A stretch of 15,965 nt of DNA from Phycisphaerae bacterium (GCA_021736615.1 JAIPFN010000122.1:1-15965), one strand, 5' to 3'; positions 1 to 7,863 are shown, numbered from the stretch's first letter. Translations and numbers: made by a program. The notes: a model not told the origin generated them from the letters alone.

Positions 1-1
1 C

Positions 2-538
2 AGCATGCTGTTTGCAGAGGAAGACTACGCAATCGCTTACAAAGCCGGCTGGACGTACTTCAGTTATCCGGACAGTCCGAAAGAAGGTTCAGCGGTAATG
101 AACGGTTCCGACGGTCACGCCCAGGAAATATTCGCAGGGTTCGCCATGCCTAAGATCACCGGCATTAAAGGACTGGTACCGAGCTATGCAATGTTTGCGT
201 ACTACCCGTCAGAAAGCAAAGCTTTCAATAAAAATAATGGCGGATGGGCTCATGTCTTCGCACTTAACTATGACATGGAAATTCCAAGCCTGCTCGAAAG
301 CAGCACCACCCAGACACTGCACCTCGGTGTTCATACTGTCTACAATGACAGTGTTGGACCTGCTGGTAAAACTGCAGACCATGACTGGTCACACGGTGTT
401 GCCAGCGCGTCACTGGACTTCCCAATCGCTGAGAACCTGACATTTACACCCGGCTTCAACTACCAGTCTTCATGGGATGACTCGATCAACACTTCAGACG
501 AGTACTGGACTAGCCTTAGCCTTACTTACAAATTCTAA
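2..538 (+). CDS. Outer-membrane beta-barrel protein, C-terminal part (5' end outside window)
   Basis: The reading frame is open from the first bases of the window to TAA at 536-538, giving 178 residues with no signal peptide, so the true start lies upstream; the ATG at 5-7 is probably internal. The visible part alternates hydrophobic and polar residues in short strands rich in Tyr, Trp, Phe, Ser and Thr. It ends in LSLTYKF, a C-terminal Phe strand of the kind recognised by the BAM outer-membrane assembly machinery. I see no enzymatic motif. The role (porin, receptor or structural barrel) cannot be assigned. It is followed by a tandem heptamer repeat and a strong terminator, so it ends its transcription unit. 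The barrel assignment is by composition and C-terminal signature, not by a named family. Confidence 0.6.
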   Translation, partial: SMLFAEEDYAIAYKAGWTYFSYPDSPKEGSAVMNGSDGHAQEIFAGFAMPKITGIKGLVPSYAMFAYYPSESKAFNKNNGGWAHVFALNYDMEIPSLLESSTTQTLHLGVHTVYNDSVGPAGKTADHDWSHGVASASLDFPIAENLTFTPGFNYQSSWDDSINTSDEYWTSLSLTYKF

Positions 539-540
539 GA

Positions 541-596
541 GTGAAGAGTGAAGAGTGAAGAGTGAAGAGTGAAGTGTGAAGAGTGAAGTGTGAAGT
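541..596. repeat. Tandem heptamer repeat (GTGAAGW, 8 copies)
   Basis: Eight back-to-back copies of the 7-mer GTGAAGA or GTGAAGT fill the space between the stop codon of the barrel gene and its terminator. Copies 1-4 and 6 end in A; copies 5, 7 and 8 end in T. A partial unit (AAGA) precedes the array at the stop codon. The period of seven and near-perfect identity fit slippage growth. It would be transcribed in the 3' UTR; no function is visible. Confidence 0.9.
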
Positions 597-603
597 GTTA
601 TCC

Positions 604-632
604 AAGCCCTCGGTTATCCGGGGGCTTTTTTT
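604..632 (+). terminator. Rho-independent terminator after the barrel gene
   Basis: A 10-bp stem AAGCCCTCGG / CCGGGGGCTT (604-613 with 618-627, one G-T wobble) and a TTAT loop are followed by a T run to 632. It terminates the barrel-gene transcript. Confidence 0.88.
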
Positions 633-683
633 GTGTCCGCATACAATACACCTGATAATCCCGGTGGTTTAGCCTTTTTCTTC

Positions 684-712
684 TTGCAATTGTTTTTCTT
701 CGGATTTATTAT
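684..712 (+). promoter_or_regulatory. Candidate sigma-70-type promoter for the MBL/rhodanese gene
   Basis: TTGCAA (684-689), a 17-bp spacer and TATTAT (707-712) resemble -35 and -10 elements. They would start a transcript about 60 bp before the ATG at 781. The upstream terminator at 604-632 makes an independent promoter necessary. Confidence 0.45.
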
Positions 713-780
713 CAAACTGGTGCAACGGTGTATTTAGTCTGCCGCTGCCGATATTAACAATTTTATCAGGAGAAGTTACC

Positions 781-2082
781 ATGGAAAAGGATTATAAGGT
801 TTTCTCGTTTGCAGCGGGTTACTGCTATTCATATTTTATCACCGGCGGTGATGAGGTCCTGGTCGTTGACCCGCATATTACGCTTGTAGACGAATACGAC
901 AAAACGCTTAGGAAACAGGGACTGACGCTGGTCGGCATTTTCGACACGCATACCCATGCCGACCATATTTCCTCGGCGGCGATCCTTAAGGACAAGTACA
1001 ATGTTCCAGTTTATATGAGCGAAAAGGCGGTTTCTTCGGTCGCAACGGACAAAGTCACCGATGGCAGTGTCATCAAAATCGGACAAACCGAAGTAAAAGC
1101 GATTTACACACCCGGTCATACAGACGACTCTGTAAGCCTGATAACACCGCAGGGTGATCTGTTTACCGGCGATGTTCTGCTGATAAACAGTGTCGGCAGG
1201 ACGGACTTTCAGAACGGTTCGCCGGAGGACATGTTCGAGTCACTCGCAAAGCTTGGCGCCCTGCCGGAAAACACGACCCTGCGGCCTGCACACGACTATA
1301 AGGGAAATAAAACCTCGACTGTCGCAGAGCAAAAAACCGCGAACCCCTTCGTCGCCGAAACAGACAAAGGCAAATTTTGTGAAAACGCGCGATCAAAAAA
1401 ACTTGCAAAACCAACCAACATTGAAGTCATTGTCGCGGCAAACCAGAAAGGATCGGCGACGGGACTTACAATAGTATCGCCAAAAACAGCAGGCGAGAAA
1501 ATCAGCGATGAAAATACGATCCTGCTCGACGTAAGAACCGACCAGGAGCTAAACGAGATATCGCTTAAATCAACAAACTTTAAGCACGTACCTCTGCAAT
1601 CGCTCGGCGGGGCCATGGGATCTTTACCCGCCGATGCCACATATTATATCTTATGCCGGTACGGCAATCGGGCGACGATAGCGGCAAAACAGCTTATGCA
1701 AAACGGATTTGGTAATGTTAATATCATCGAAGGCGGGATAATAGCATGGGAAAAAGCCGGCCTCCCCGTGACCAAGACCGAAGGGCCGATCTCGATAGAA
1801 CGGCAGGTCAGGATCATCGCCGGAAGCCTGGTCATTACTGGCGTCTTGCTTAGCCTGCTGAATACCTGGTTTTTGTTGATCTCGGCATTTGTCGCCTGCG
1901 GCCTTATTTTCGCCGGGATAACTAATAGCTGCATGATGGGCACTATGCTGATGAAACTGCCGTATAATAAAGCAAAAACAACACCATCAGCGACGGGCGG
2001 CGGATGCTCACTTGACGGAGACAGCGGAAATGGCGGATGCTCAATGGACAGCAACGATACCGGCGGCGGATGTGCGATGTGA
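781..2082 (+). CDS. MBL-fold hydrolase / rhodanese / DUF2892 membrane fusion with Cys-rich tail
   Basis: 433 aa in three domains. Residues 1-200 are a metallo-beta-lactamase fold with HTHADH (H57, H59, D61, H62), GHT (H113), D131 and H171 as metal ligands. GRTDFQNGSPEDM (139-151) resembles the ETHE1 persulfide dioxygenase branch. Residues about 240-333 are a rhodanese domain with active-site loop CRYGNR (C292), which would carry sulfur as a persulfide. Residues about 340-398 hold two membrane segments ending NSCMMGTMLMKLPYN, the DUF2892 signature seen in YgaP-type rhodaneses. The tail (405-433) has three Gly-rich units with Cys 409, 420 and 431. The likely role is sulfane-sulfur transfer and persulfide detoxification at the inner membrane; the exact reaction is inferred from domains. 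The ATG at 781 has AGGAG at 768-772, 8 nt away. It appears monocistronic. Confidence 0.88.
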   Translation: MEKDYKVFSFAAGYCYSYFITGGDEVLVVDPHITLVDEYDKTLRKQGLTLVGIFDTHTHADHISSAAILKDKYNVPVYMSEKAVSSVATDKVTDGSVIKIGQTEVKAIYTPGHTDDSVSLITPQGDLFTGDVLLINSVGRTDFQNGSPEDMFESLAKLGALPENTTLRPAHDYKGNKTSTVAEQKTANPFVAETDKGKFCENARSKKLAKPTNIEVIVAANQKGSATGLTIVSPKTAGEKISDENTILLDVRTDQELNEISLKSTNFKHVPLQSLGGAMGSLPADATYYILCRYGNRATIAAKQLMQNGFGNVNIIEGGIIAWEKAGLPVTKTEGPISIERQVRIIAGSLVITGVLLSLLNTWFLLISAFVACGLIFAGITNSCMMGTMLMKLPYNKAKTTPSATGGGCSLDGDSGNGGCSMDSNDTGGGCAM

Positions 2083-2149
2083 TGCCGCTGAAATGCATAT
2101 TTTTATGTAAATATGGAATCTGATTCTGAATTTGCATATGTTTAGGGGC

Positions 2150-2193
2150 TTGACATAATTAATATTTGACAAAATTGGCCAGTTTGGACGATA
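2150..2193 (+). promoter_or_regulatory. Weak promoter candidates upstream of the thioredoxin-fold lipoprotein
   Basis: Two TTGACA boxes (2150-2155 and 2166-2171) lie in the 182-bp gap before the gene. Neither has a convincing TATAAT at 16-18 bp; the second has ACGATA at 2188-2193. An independent start is likely because of the gap, but the exact element is unclear. Confidence 0.25.
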
Positions 2194-2264
2194 GAGCTAT
2201 TTATGTGGGGTTTTCGATTTAAACCATAAATTTTACAAATATCAATACTTGAAAGGATTTATTG

Positions 2265-2948
2265 ATGGCACAAACAACAAAAGGATTTGTTAAATACAGC
2301 GTTATCATTATTATTATGGCGGTAATTCTGGGCGGATGCAAGAAAGACGGCAAGGATGACGATACCACGAAGCCTCCGACAACTGATAACTCCCAGACCA
2401 AATCTGAAGTTAAACCTACGCCCCTGCCGATCGACAAAAGCGAAGCAATGGAAAAATTTAATGCGGCAACAGCTAATATGAATATGGAAGTTATCAAGAT
2501 CGCCAGAACAGCCAAAGGGTGGGATTCGGCACTGGCAGGTTATAACGGCAAGGATGCGCCGAATATGAATTTGAAAGACCTCGACGGCAATCCGATTAGC
2601 ATATCGTCGCTTAAGGGCAAGAAAGCCGTGATCGTCAAATGGACGACTATGTACGAACCTTCCAAGCAAATGGTTAAAACACTCGCAGAACTGCAAAAAC
2701 AGGTCGGGGCCGAGAACCTGGCAGTCATCGCGTTCTCTACAGATGACCCGGCAATCCTTAAACCCGTCGTCGAGTCTATGGATATTCCCTTCCCGGTCGC
2801 CGGCAGACAGGGACGTATGATCGACCCGTACAGAACGATCAGGGATACGCCGGTATGCTTTTTTATCGACAAAGAGGGAAGGATTCAGCTTATAACCGTC
2901 AAAGTCATCCCTCCGGGCGACTTGAATTCCCTGGTTGAAGCTTTGTAA
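2265..2948 (+). CDS. TlpA-like thioredoxin-fold lipoprotein lacking the CxxC pair
   Basis: 227 aa from the ATG at 2265, which has GAAAGGA at 2251-2257. The in-frame TTG at 2262 is too close to that site. A short basic N-terminus and a hydrophobic segment lead to the lipobox LGGC, so Cys25 should be lipidated. A charged, Thr/Lys-rich linker follows. Residues about 95-227 have the TlpA/AhpC-TSA layout: a beta-hairpin (LDGNPISISSLKGK), then VIVKWTTMYEPSK where redox-active members have WATWCxPC, then the cis-Pro region TPVCFFIDKEGRI. Both catalytic cysteines are replaced (Y130 and S133), leaving one Cys (198) after the cis-Pro. It is therefore unlikely to be a thiol-disulfide oxidoreductase; a structural, binding or chaperone role is possible. 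Its partner is unknown, and the sulfur-related gene upstream is only suggestive context. Confidence 0.8.
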   Translation: MAQTTKGFVKYSVIIIIMAVILGGCKKDGKDDDTTKPPTTDNSQTKSEVKPTPLPIDKSEAMEKFNAATANMNMEVIKIARTAKGWDSALAGYNGKDAPNMNLKDLDGNPISISSLKGKKAVIVKWTTMYEPSKQMVKTLAELQKQVGAENLAVIAFSTDDPAILKPVVESMDIPFPVAGRQGRMIDPYRTIRDTPVCFFIDKEGRIQLITVKVIPPGDLNSLVEAL

Positions 2949-3114
2949 GGACTGTTAAAACGGGGGTTTTTGTGAATTATAGGGGTTTTTGCCGCTAAAA
3001 CTGTAAAAATCTCGGAAAAATACAATTTTTGCTGGACACAGGCCCGGCCTGACTGTATCATATGGGGCTTATAAGAATTAGCGGTTGAAATACATATAAT
3101 ACGAGGTTAAGAAC

Positions 3115-3354
3115 ATGGCTCATAAAAAAGGACAGGGTTCCTCAAGGAACGGCAGAGACAGTAATCCGCAGTATCGCGGTGTAAAACTATACGGTGGTCA
3201 GATCGCCAAAGCCGGCGCTATCATTATCCGCCAGTGCGGAACTATATGGCATCCGGGTTTTAATGTAGGCATGGGCAAAGACTACACACTTTTTGCAAAA
3301 GAAGAAGGCAAAGTTCTCTTCAAAGGCAAAAAAGTACATATCGTTGCCAGCTAA
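3115..3354 (+). CDS. rpmA: Large ribosomal subunit protein bL27
   Basis: 79 aa with the conserved bL27 N-terminus [16 protein letters not shown], whose tail reaches the peptidyl-transferase centre of the 50S subunit. The core [31 protein letters not shown] is also present, and the length is normal. The ATG at 3115 is preceded by GAGG at 3103-3106. Two points are unusual. The gene stands alone, with no rplU (bL21) next to it, although the two are usually adjacent. The position that reads RQRGT in E. coli reads RQCGT here (Cys41). TATAAT at 3095-3100 lies too close to the start to be a normal -10 unless the mRNA is nearly leaderless. The gene converges with the ROK kinase gene and shares its terminator. 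Confidence 0.97.
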   Translation: MAHKKGQGSSRNGRDSNPQYRGVKLYGGQIAKAGAIIIRQCGTIWHPGFNVGMGKDYTLFAKEEGKVLFKGKKVHIVAS

Positions 3355-3373
3355 CGCAGCAAATATAAATATC

Positions 3374-3408
3374 AAAAAAGGCCGGAATTAAACAACCGGC
3401 CTTTTTTT
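3374..3408. terminator. Bidirectional terminator between rpmA and the ROK kinase gene
   Basis: A 12-bp perfect stem AAAAAAGGCCGG / CCGGCCTTTTTT (3374-3385 with 3396-3407) has a 10-nt loop. It has a T run on the + strand and, because of the A run at its left side, also on the - strand. It can end both convergent transcripts. Confidence 0.93.
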
Positions 3409-3436
3409 AATGCGCTATAAAATTCATATTGCAAGA

Positions 3437-4339
3437 TCACATCTGACTGATCACGTCGATCGCCAGTCCTATTGCTCCGCAGATTCCGGATTTTGTTCCG
3501 AGGCCGGGGCTTACTATGTAATTTTCGATGTCGTCTGTTATCGCCGGTACGTTTACGTATCCGTTTAGTTTCTGTTGCACTTTTTCTCTTACCATTTTAT
3601 AAAGCAAATCTTTGTGCATCAAGCCACCGCCGATGATCACCTTTTCCGGCGATACGGTCAGCACGTAATTCATGATGCCCTGGGCGAGGTAGTCTGCTTC
3701 GATCTCCCATGCCGGGTGGTCGTCGCCAAGCTCGGAAGCATGAACGCCCCACCGCAAATCGACCGCCTTGCCGGACGCAAGACCTTCCAGACAACTGTCA
3801 TGGTATGGACACGCACACTCGAAGGGGTCTTTGGTTTTGTCCTGCCGCATGATGACATGGCCCATCTCCGGGTGCATCAGTCCGTGCAGGGGTTTGCCGT
3901 TTACGCACAGCCCGCCGCCGATACCGGTTCCGACAGTCAGATACAATACAACGCTAAGGCCTTTTCCGGCTCCCCAGAGATACTCTCCGTATGCGGCGGC
4001 GTTGACGTCGGTATCAAAACCAACAGGGACACCGAAGCGGCTGTTTAGAAAACCAACGACATCTGTATTTTGCCAGCCGGGCTTAGGGGTACAAGTAATA
4101 TATCCGTATTTGTCGCTTGCCTTGTTCATATCGACAGGCCCGAAACAGGCCACACCGATAGAGTCGATCTTGTCGCCATTTCTTTGCTGGTACCCCTCGA
4201 AATATTCGCAAACAGCTTCCATCGTCTCTGCCGGGGTAGTAGTAGGAAATGTAGCGGTATCCAGAATATCATCAGGTCCGCTCGCAACTGCACAAACAAA
4301 TTTAGTACCGCCGGCTTCTATAGCACCATACAACGTCAT
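3437..4339 (-). CDS. ROK-family sugar kinase, fructokinase-like
   Basis: 300 aa from the ATG at 4339, which has TGAGG about 7 nt upstream. An in-frame start at 4369 would add ten residues before the conserved N-terminus and has no ribosome-binding site. Visible features are the phosphate-binding loop GAIEAGGTKF (5-14), the catalytic Asp in FDTDVNAAAYGE (D111), VGTGIGGGL (136-144), and the ROK zinc site H161 with CPYHDSC (C177, H180, C183). The form CPYH..CLEGLASG resembles the fructokinase (GmuE/ScrK) subgroup more than classical glucokinases. It should phosphorylate a hexose with ATP in the cytoplasm; the exact sugar cannot be read from the sequence. It follows mlaF by 38 bp with no terminator between, so it may be co-transcribed. 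It ends at the shared bidirectional terminator. Confidence 0.88.
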   Translation of the reverse strand: MTLYGAIEAGGTKFVCAVASGPDDILDTATFPTTTPAETMEAVCEYFEGYQQRNGDKIDSIGVACFGPVDMNKASDKYGYITCTPKPGWQNTDVVGFLNSRFGVPVGFDTDVNAAAYGEYLWGAGKGLSVVLYLTVGTGIGGGLCVNGKPLHGLMHPEMGHVIMRQDKTKDPFECACPYHDSCLEGLASGKAVDLRWGVHASELGDDHPAWEIEADYLAQGIMNYVLTVSPEKVIIGGGLMHKDLLYKMVREKVQQKLNGYVNVPAITDDIENYIVSPGLGTKSGICGAIGLAIDVISQM

Positions 4340-4377
4340 CTTTAACCTCAAAAAAATATTAACAATCAATTACAAAT

Positions 4378-5211
4378 TTACTTAAAATCTTCAGGAGAGA
4401 ACTGTGTTTTGAATTTTGTTCCGCCCAGTCTTAGTGCTGCCAGGTCCGCTTCGCTTACTCTGCCGTGTATGAACTGCTGGACGGCGTCATGCGGATGGTT
4501 TCGGATGTAGTCGGCGTCGCCTTCTGCGATGATCTTGCCCTCGTGGAGCATTATGATACGGTCGGCGATCTTGTAGGCACTTTTCATGTCGTGTGTTACG
4601 ACGACACTTGTGACCTTAAGTTCGCGCTGGAGTTTTAGGATAAGCTCGTTGATTATGTCCGAGCGTATCGGGTCAAGACCGGTGGTCGGTTCGTCATAAA
4701 GAATAACATGCGGGTTGAGCGCGATGGCACGTGCAAGCGCGACCCTCTTTCGCTGTCCGCCGGAAAGCGAGGCGGGGAAATGATTCTGAAAGCCTTCCAT
4801 CCCGACCATCGCCAGTTTTGTCTTTACCAGTTCGTCGATGGCCTTCCAGTCCTTAATCTTCTGGTGCTGGCGGATAGGGAAGATGATATTTTCGAAAACG
4901 TCGAGGCTGTCAAACAGCGCTCCCATCTGAAAGAGAAAGCCAAACTGAACACGGATATGGGCAAGATCTTTTTCGCTAAGCTCGTCGATACGCTGCGACC
5001 TGAAATATATCTCGCCGCTGGTGGGCCTGTTCAAGGCGATCATATGCTTCATAAGTACCGTCTTGCCGCAGCCGCTTGGCCCGATTATAACGGTAGTCTT
5101 GCCCTCTTCGACCGCCATCGAGATCCCCTTAAGGACGCGATGCTTGCCGAAGCTCTTAAACAGGTTCTTAACAACGATTACCCCGTCGTCAGGTGATATT
5201 TCTTTTTCCAC
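4378..5211 (-). CDS. mlaF: ABC transporter ATP-binding protein, MlaF type
   Basis: 277 aa. Walker A is GPSGCGKT (44-51), the Q-loop is FQMGALFDSL (Q95), the ABC signature is LSGGQRKR (149-156), Walker B is VILYDEPTTGLDP (169-181), and the switch His is in VVVTHDM. FQMGALFDSLDVFEN and the adjacent MlaE permease identify the Mla/Ttg2/MCE-associated lipid-transport ATPase at the inner-membrane face. The start is GTG at 5211, with AAAGGA about 8 nt upstream, overlapping the end of mlaE. The gap to the mlaE stop is 12 nt, so the two genes are translated from one mRNA. No mlaD, mlaC or mlaB is adjacent. Confidence 0.9.
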   Translation of the reverse strand: MEKEISPDDGVIVVKNLFKSFGKHRVLKGISMAVEEGKTTVIIGPSGCGKTVLMKHMIALNRPTSGEIYFRSQRIDELSEKDLAHIRVQFGFLFQMGALFDSLDVFENIIFPIRQHQKIKDWKAIDELVKTKLAMVGMEGFQNHFPASLSGGQRKRVALARAIALNPHVILYDEPTTGLDPIRSDIINELILKLQRELKVTSVVVTHDMKSAYKIADRIIMLHEGKIIAEGDADYIRNHPHDAVQQFIHGRVSEADLAALRLGGTKFKTQFSPEDFK

Positions 5212-5223
5212 GGAATATTTCCT

Positions 5224-6033
5224 TTACAGCAGTGACGGCATGGTCCAGAAAGTTGCGTAAATAGCCTTGGTGATCAGAGCAAAGATGAAATTAAGTACAA
5301 GTATCGAAATAAAGCTTCCCACGAAAGCCTCGGTACACGCTTCGCCAACGCCCTGTGCACCTTCCCGGCAATTGAAACCCTTATAGCAACTGATAAGAGC
5401 GATAACGACTCCGAAAAAGAAGCCCTTAACAACACCGACGCTGAGGTCCCAAAGCTCTACGCCCTGAGCACTGTATTGCCAGTACGCGGCACTATTGATG
5501 TCGAGCTGGATAACACTGACGAAATATCCGCCCAGGATACCCATCAGATCCGCATAGATGATCAGAAACGGCGTAAGCAGAAGACACGCGAGCACACGTG
5601 GTACAACGAGATACCTGATCGGATCGGTACCCATACTCTTAACAGCCGAAATCTGCTCGGTTACATTCATCGTGCCAAGTTCAGCGGTAAGTGCGCCTCC
5701 AACGCGGCCAGCAAGCATAACGGCGGCAAGAACGGGGCCGAGTTCCTTGACAACGGCAATATTGATGAGCACGCCTAGCCGCTCTTCAAAACCCATACCG
5801 GCAAGCTGGTCATAAGCGTTGACGGCGAGAACCATACCGACGAACGCACCGGTTACCATTATGACAGGTACGCTGCGAACACCGATAACGTTCATCTGCG
5901 TCCAGACTAGAGAATAAGTCTTAGGCCGAACACATGAAATAAGCGATCCGACGAACGTCCTTCCCGCAAATCGCGAAAACCGCCCGGTATTGGCAATAAC
6001 ATCAATTGTCTTTGCACCGGTTGTCTCAAGCAT
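5224..6033 (-). CDS. mlaE: MlaE-type lipid ABC transporter permease
   Basis: 269 aa of the MlaE/PF02405 permease family. The hallmark central region VKELGPVLAAVMLAGRVGGA...ELGTMNVTEQISAVKSMG is present, flanked by five or so hydrophobic segments. With MlaF it would move phospholipids or other lipids across or from the inner membrane, normally with an MCE-domain (MlaD) partner, which is absent here. The ATG at 6033 has AAAGGG about 6 nt upstream. It is the first gene of the mlaE-mlaF(-ROK kinase) unit and lies directly behind a strong candidate promoter. Confidence 0.92.
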   Translation of the reverse strand: MLETTGAKTIDVIANTGRFSRFAGRTFVGSLISCVRPKTYSLVWTQMNVIGVRSVPVIMVTGAFVGMVLAVNAYDQLAGMGFEERLGVLINIAVVKELGPVLAAVMLAGRVGGALTAELGTMNVTEQISAVKSMGTDPIRYLVVPRVLACLLLTPFLIIYADLMGILGGYFVSVIQLDINSAAYWQYSAQGVELWDLSVGVVKGFFFGVVIALISCYKGFNCREGAQGVGEACTEAFVGSFISILVLNFIFALITKAIYATFWTMPSLL

Positions 6034-6061
6034 AAAATCCCTTTACAACTTAATAAAGGCC

Positions 6062-6089
6062 ATAATAACAGATTATCAAAATAAGTCAA
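6062..6089 (-). promoter_or_regulatory. Candidate sigma-70-type promoter for mlaE
   Basis: On the - strand TTGACT (6089-6084), a 16-bp spacer and TATTAT (6067-6062) form a good promoter. Transcription would begin about 20-25 nt before the mlaE ATG. Confidence 0.6.
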
Positions 6090-6201
6090 CCGCCGCCCCA
6101 AAAAACGGTGCACGATTAATACTATATATATAGCATATCGGTATTATTGGGGGGTAATCTGAAAAAAGGTGATTGAAACAACCGAAATTGCCTATTTTCA
6201 C

Positions 6202-6231
6202 AAAAAAACGAAGCCCGGCATGACCGCCAGA
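6202..6231 (-). terminator. Possible terminator downstream of phoU
   Basis: On the - strand TCTGGC / GCCGGG (6-bp stem with two G-U pairs, loop GGTCAT) is followed after 5 nt by seven Ts (complement of 6202-6208). The stem is weak, but the position between phoU and the mlaE promoter is right. Confidence 0.4.
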
Positions 6232-6312
6232 AGACCAGGTCTCTAGCTGGAATGCCTCTGTCAAACCGGAAGATACTAAAAAAGAAACTTCACCCTGAAA
6301 GTAAATATAAAG

Positions 6313-6975
6313 TCAATAATTTTCGGTTTTATGCCTTACTATCTCGCCTTTGACCATGTATATCACATCTTCTGCGATATTTGTCGCGTGATCAGCTATT
6401 CTTTCGAGGTGCCTTGAAATCGACAACAGGTGAATAAGAGTCTCAACATTTTCCGGTGACTTCCTGACCTGCTCCTTTACCTGGTCGTACATCTGGCGAT
6501 TTATCTCGTCGACTTCGTCGTCGTCATTGCAGACCTCCACGGCAACCTTGACATCGATATTAACAAGAGCGTCGATGCTTTTTTTGACCATTGCCTGTGT
6601 TTTTTCTGCCATCGTCTCAAAATCAAAAAGCATGTCATCTTGTTTCTGTGCGGAAAGAAATTGGCTGCGTTCGGCAATATTGACTGCCAGGTCGCCGATT
6701 CTTTCGAGATCATTATTGATCTTTAGTGCGGTAATAATAAATCGCAAGTCTATCGCTACCGGCTGATGTAAAGCCAGTATCTTAAGGCAATCTTCTTCAA
6801 CCTTAACTTCCATATCATCTATAGCAGAGTCAGAAATCATAACTTTTCTTGCCAGATCAATATCCCGGTTTTTAATGGATTTTACTGCCTGCCAAAGACT
6901 GTCTTCTACCATCGAGCAAAGGGTAAGCAGTTGTTTCTTTAAGTTTTCAATTTCTTTATTTAAATGTGCTGACAT
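6313..6975 (-). CDS. phoU: Phosphate-signalling regulator PhoU
   Basis: 220 aa from the ATG at 6975, chosen because GGAG lies 9 nt upstream; an in-frame TTG at 6990 overlaps that site. The protein is two three-helix repeats. Each repeat carries the conserved metal-binding pattern: NNDLERIGDLAVNIAE in the first and SRHLERIADHATNIAE in the second. PhoU links the Pst transporter to PhoR, keeping PhoR inactive when phosphate is plentiful. It is the last gene of the pst cluster, 111 bp after pstB. No Pho-box-like repeat is visible in that gap, so it is probably expressed by read-through from pstB. Confidence 0.95.
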   Translation of the reverse strand: MSAHLNKEIENLKKQLLTLCSMVEDSLWQAVKSIKNRDIDLARKVMISDSAIDDMEVKVEEDCLKILALHQPVAIDLRFIITALKINNDLERIGDLAVNIAERSQFLSAQKQDDMLFDFETMAEKTQAMVKKSIDALVNIDVKVAVEVCNDDDEVDEINRQMYDQVKEQVRKSPENVETLIHLLSISRHLERIADHATNIAEDVIYMVKGEIVRHKTENY

Positions 6976-7086
6976 TTCTGTATTCTCCAATCAGACTTAA
7001 TTTTTGCAAACTTTCCCGACATTTTCTTTCACGCAACAGAGTACAACAAATGCGTTTCTGTCGCCATTGAAAGTGCGAAACCGCAC

Positions 7087-7863
7087 TCAACCGAACTTGC
7101 CGGTAATGTAATCTTCTGTTTTCTTTTCTTTGGGTTTTGTGAATATTTTTTTGGTTTCGCCCGTTTCGATCAACTGTCCTTCATAGAAAAAAGATGTCAG
7201 GTCGGAAACCCGCGCGGCCTGCTGCATATTGTGTGTAACTATTACAATAGTATATTTCTCTCGAAGTTCTCCGATCAGGTCTTCGATCCTGGCTGTTGAA
7301 CGCGGGTCAAGGGCCGAGGCAGGCTCATCCATAAGTAAAATATCCGGCTCTATCGCAAGTGCTCTTGCTATGCACAGGCGTTGCTGCTGGCCCCCTGACA
7401 GCCCCATGGCGTTATCTTCAAGACGGTCTTTGACCTCATCCCACAGGGCAGAACCGACAAGACTTTTCTCGACGATCTCGGAAAGCGTTTTGCGGTTTTT
7501 AACGCCATGTATCCTGGGTCCGTATGCGATGTTTTCAAAGATCGACTTTGGAAACGGGTTTGACTTCTGAAAAACCATTCCAACTTTTTTTCTTAGCTCA
7601 CCTACGTCAGTACCGTTGCGATAAATATCCTTGCCGTCTATCAGTATCTCGCCTTCTACGCGGGTACCGTCGATAGTGTCGTTCATGCGATTCAATGTGC
7701 GAAGGAACGTGGACTTACCGCATCCTGACGGACCGATCAAGGCTGTAACCTGTTTGGCAGGTATATCGGTTGAGATGTCAAACAACGCCTGCGTGTGGCC
7801 ATAATGGAAATTCAGGTTACGGACAGTTACTTTTGATATTGTATTATCACTTGTGTTTACCAT
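7087..7863 (-). CDS. pstB: Phosphate ABC transporter ATP-binding protein PstB
   Basis: 258 aa, the normal PstB length. Walker A is GPSGCGKS (44-51), followed by [11 protein letters not shown]. Also present are the Q-loop [21 protein letters not shown], signature LSGGQQQR (155-162), Walker [14 protein letters not shown] (175-187) and the switch His in VIVTHNM (H211). These extended motifs are specific to PstB. It energises phosphate import through PstCA. The ATG at 7863 overlaps the pstA stop by 7 nt, and its AGGA site lies inside pstA, giving tight translational coupling. Confidence 0.97.
   Translation of the reverse strand: MVNTSDNTISKVTVRNLNFHYGHTQALFDISTDIPAKQVTALIGPSGCGKSTFLRTLNRMNDTIDGTRVEGEILIDGKDIYRNGTDVGELRKKVGMVFQKSNPFPKSIFENIAYGPRIHGVKNRKTLSEIVEKSLVGSALWDEVKDRLEDNAMGLSGGQQQRLCIARALAIEPDILLMDEPASALDPRSTARIEDLIGELREKYTIVIVTHNMQQAARVSDLTSFFYEGQLIETGETKKIFTKPKEKKTEDYITGKFG

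Noticed and set aside
541..600. CRISPR-like repeat array
   Set aside because: The units are 7 bp and contiguous, with no spacers; it is a simple tandem repeat.
3095..3100. TATAAT just before rpmA as its -10
   Set aside because: Transcription would start after the GAGG ribosome-binding site and no -35 lies at 16-18 bp; probably a chance match.
3575..4385. Long + strand open frames opposite the ROK kinase gene
   Set aside because: They are antisense to a gene with clear ROK motifs, lack ribosome-binding sites and contain no recognisable domain.
4708..5260. + strand frames opposite mlaF
   Set aside because: Antisense shadows of a gene with complete ABC motifs; no start signal or protein-like features.
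6076..6264. 62-aa - strand frame between phoU and mlaE
   Set aside because: No ribosome-binding site, and it overlaps both the candidate phoU terminator and the mlaE promoter; better read as intergenic.
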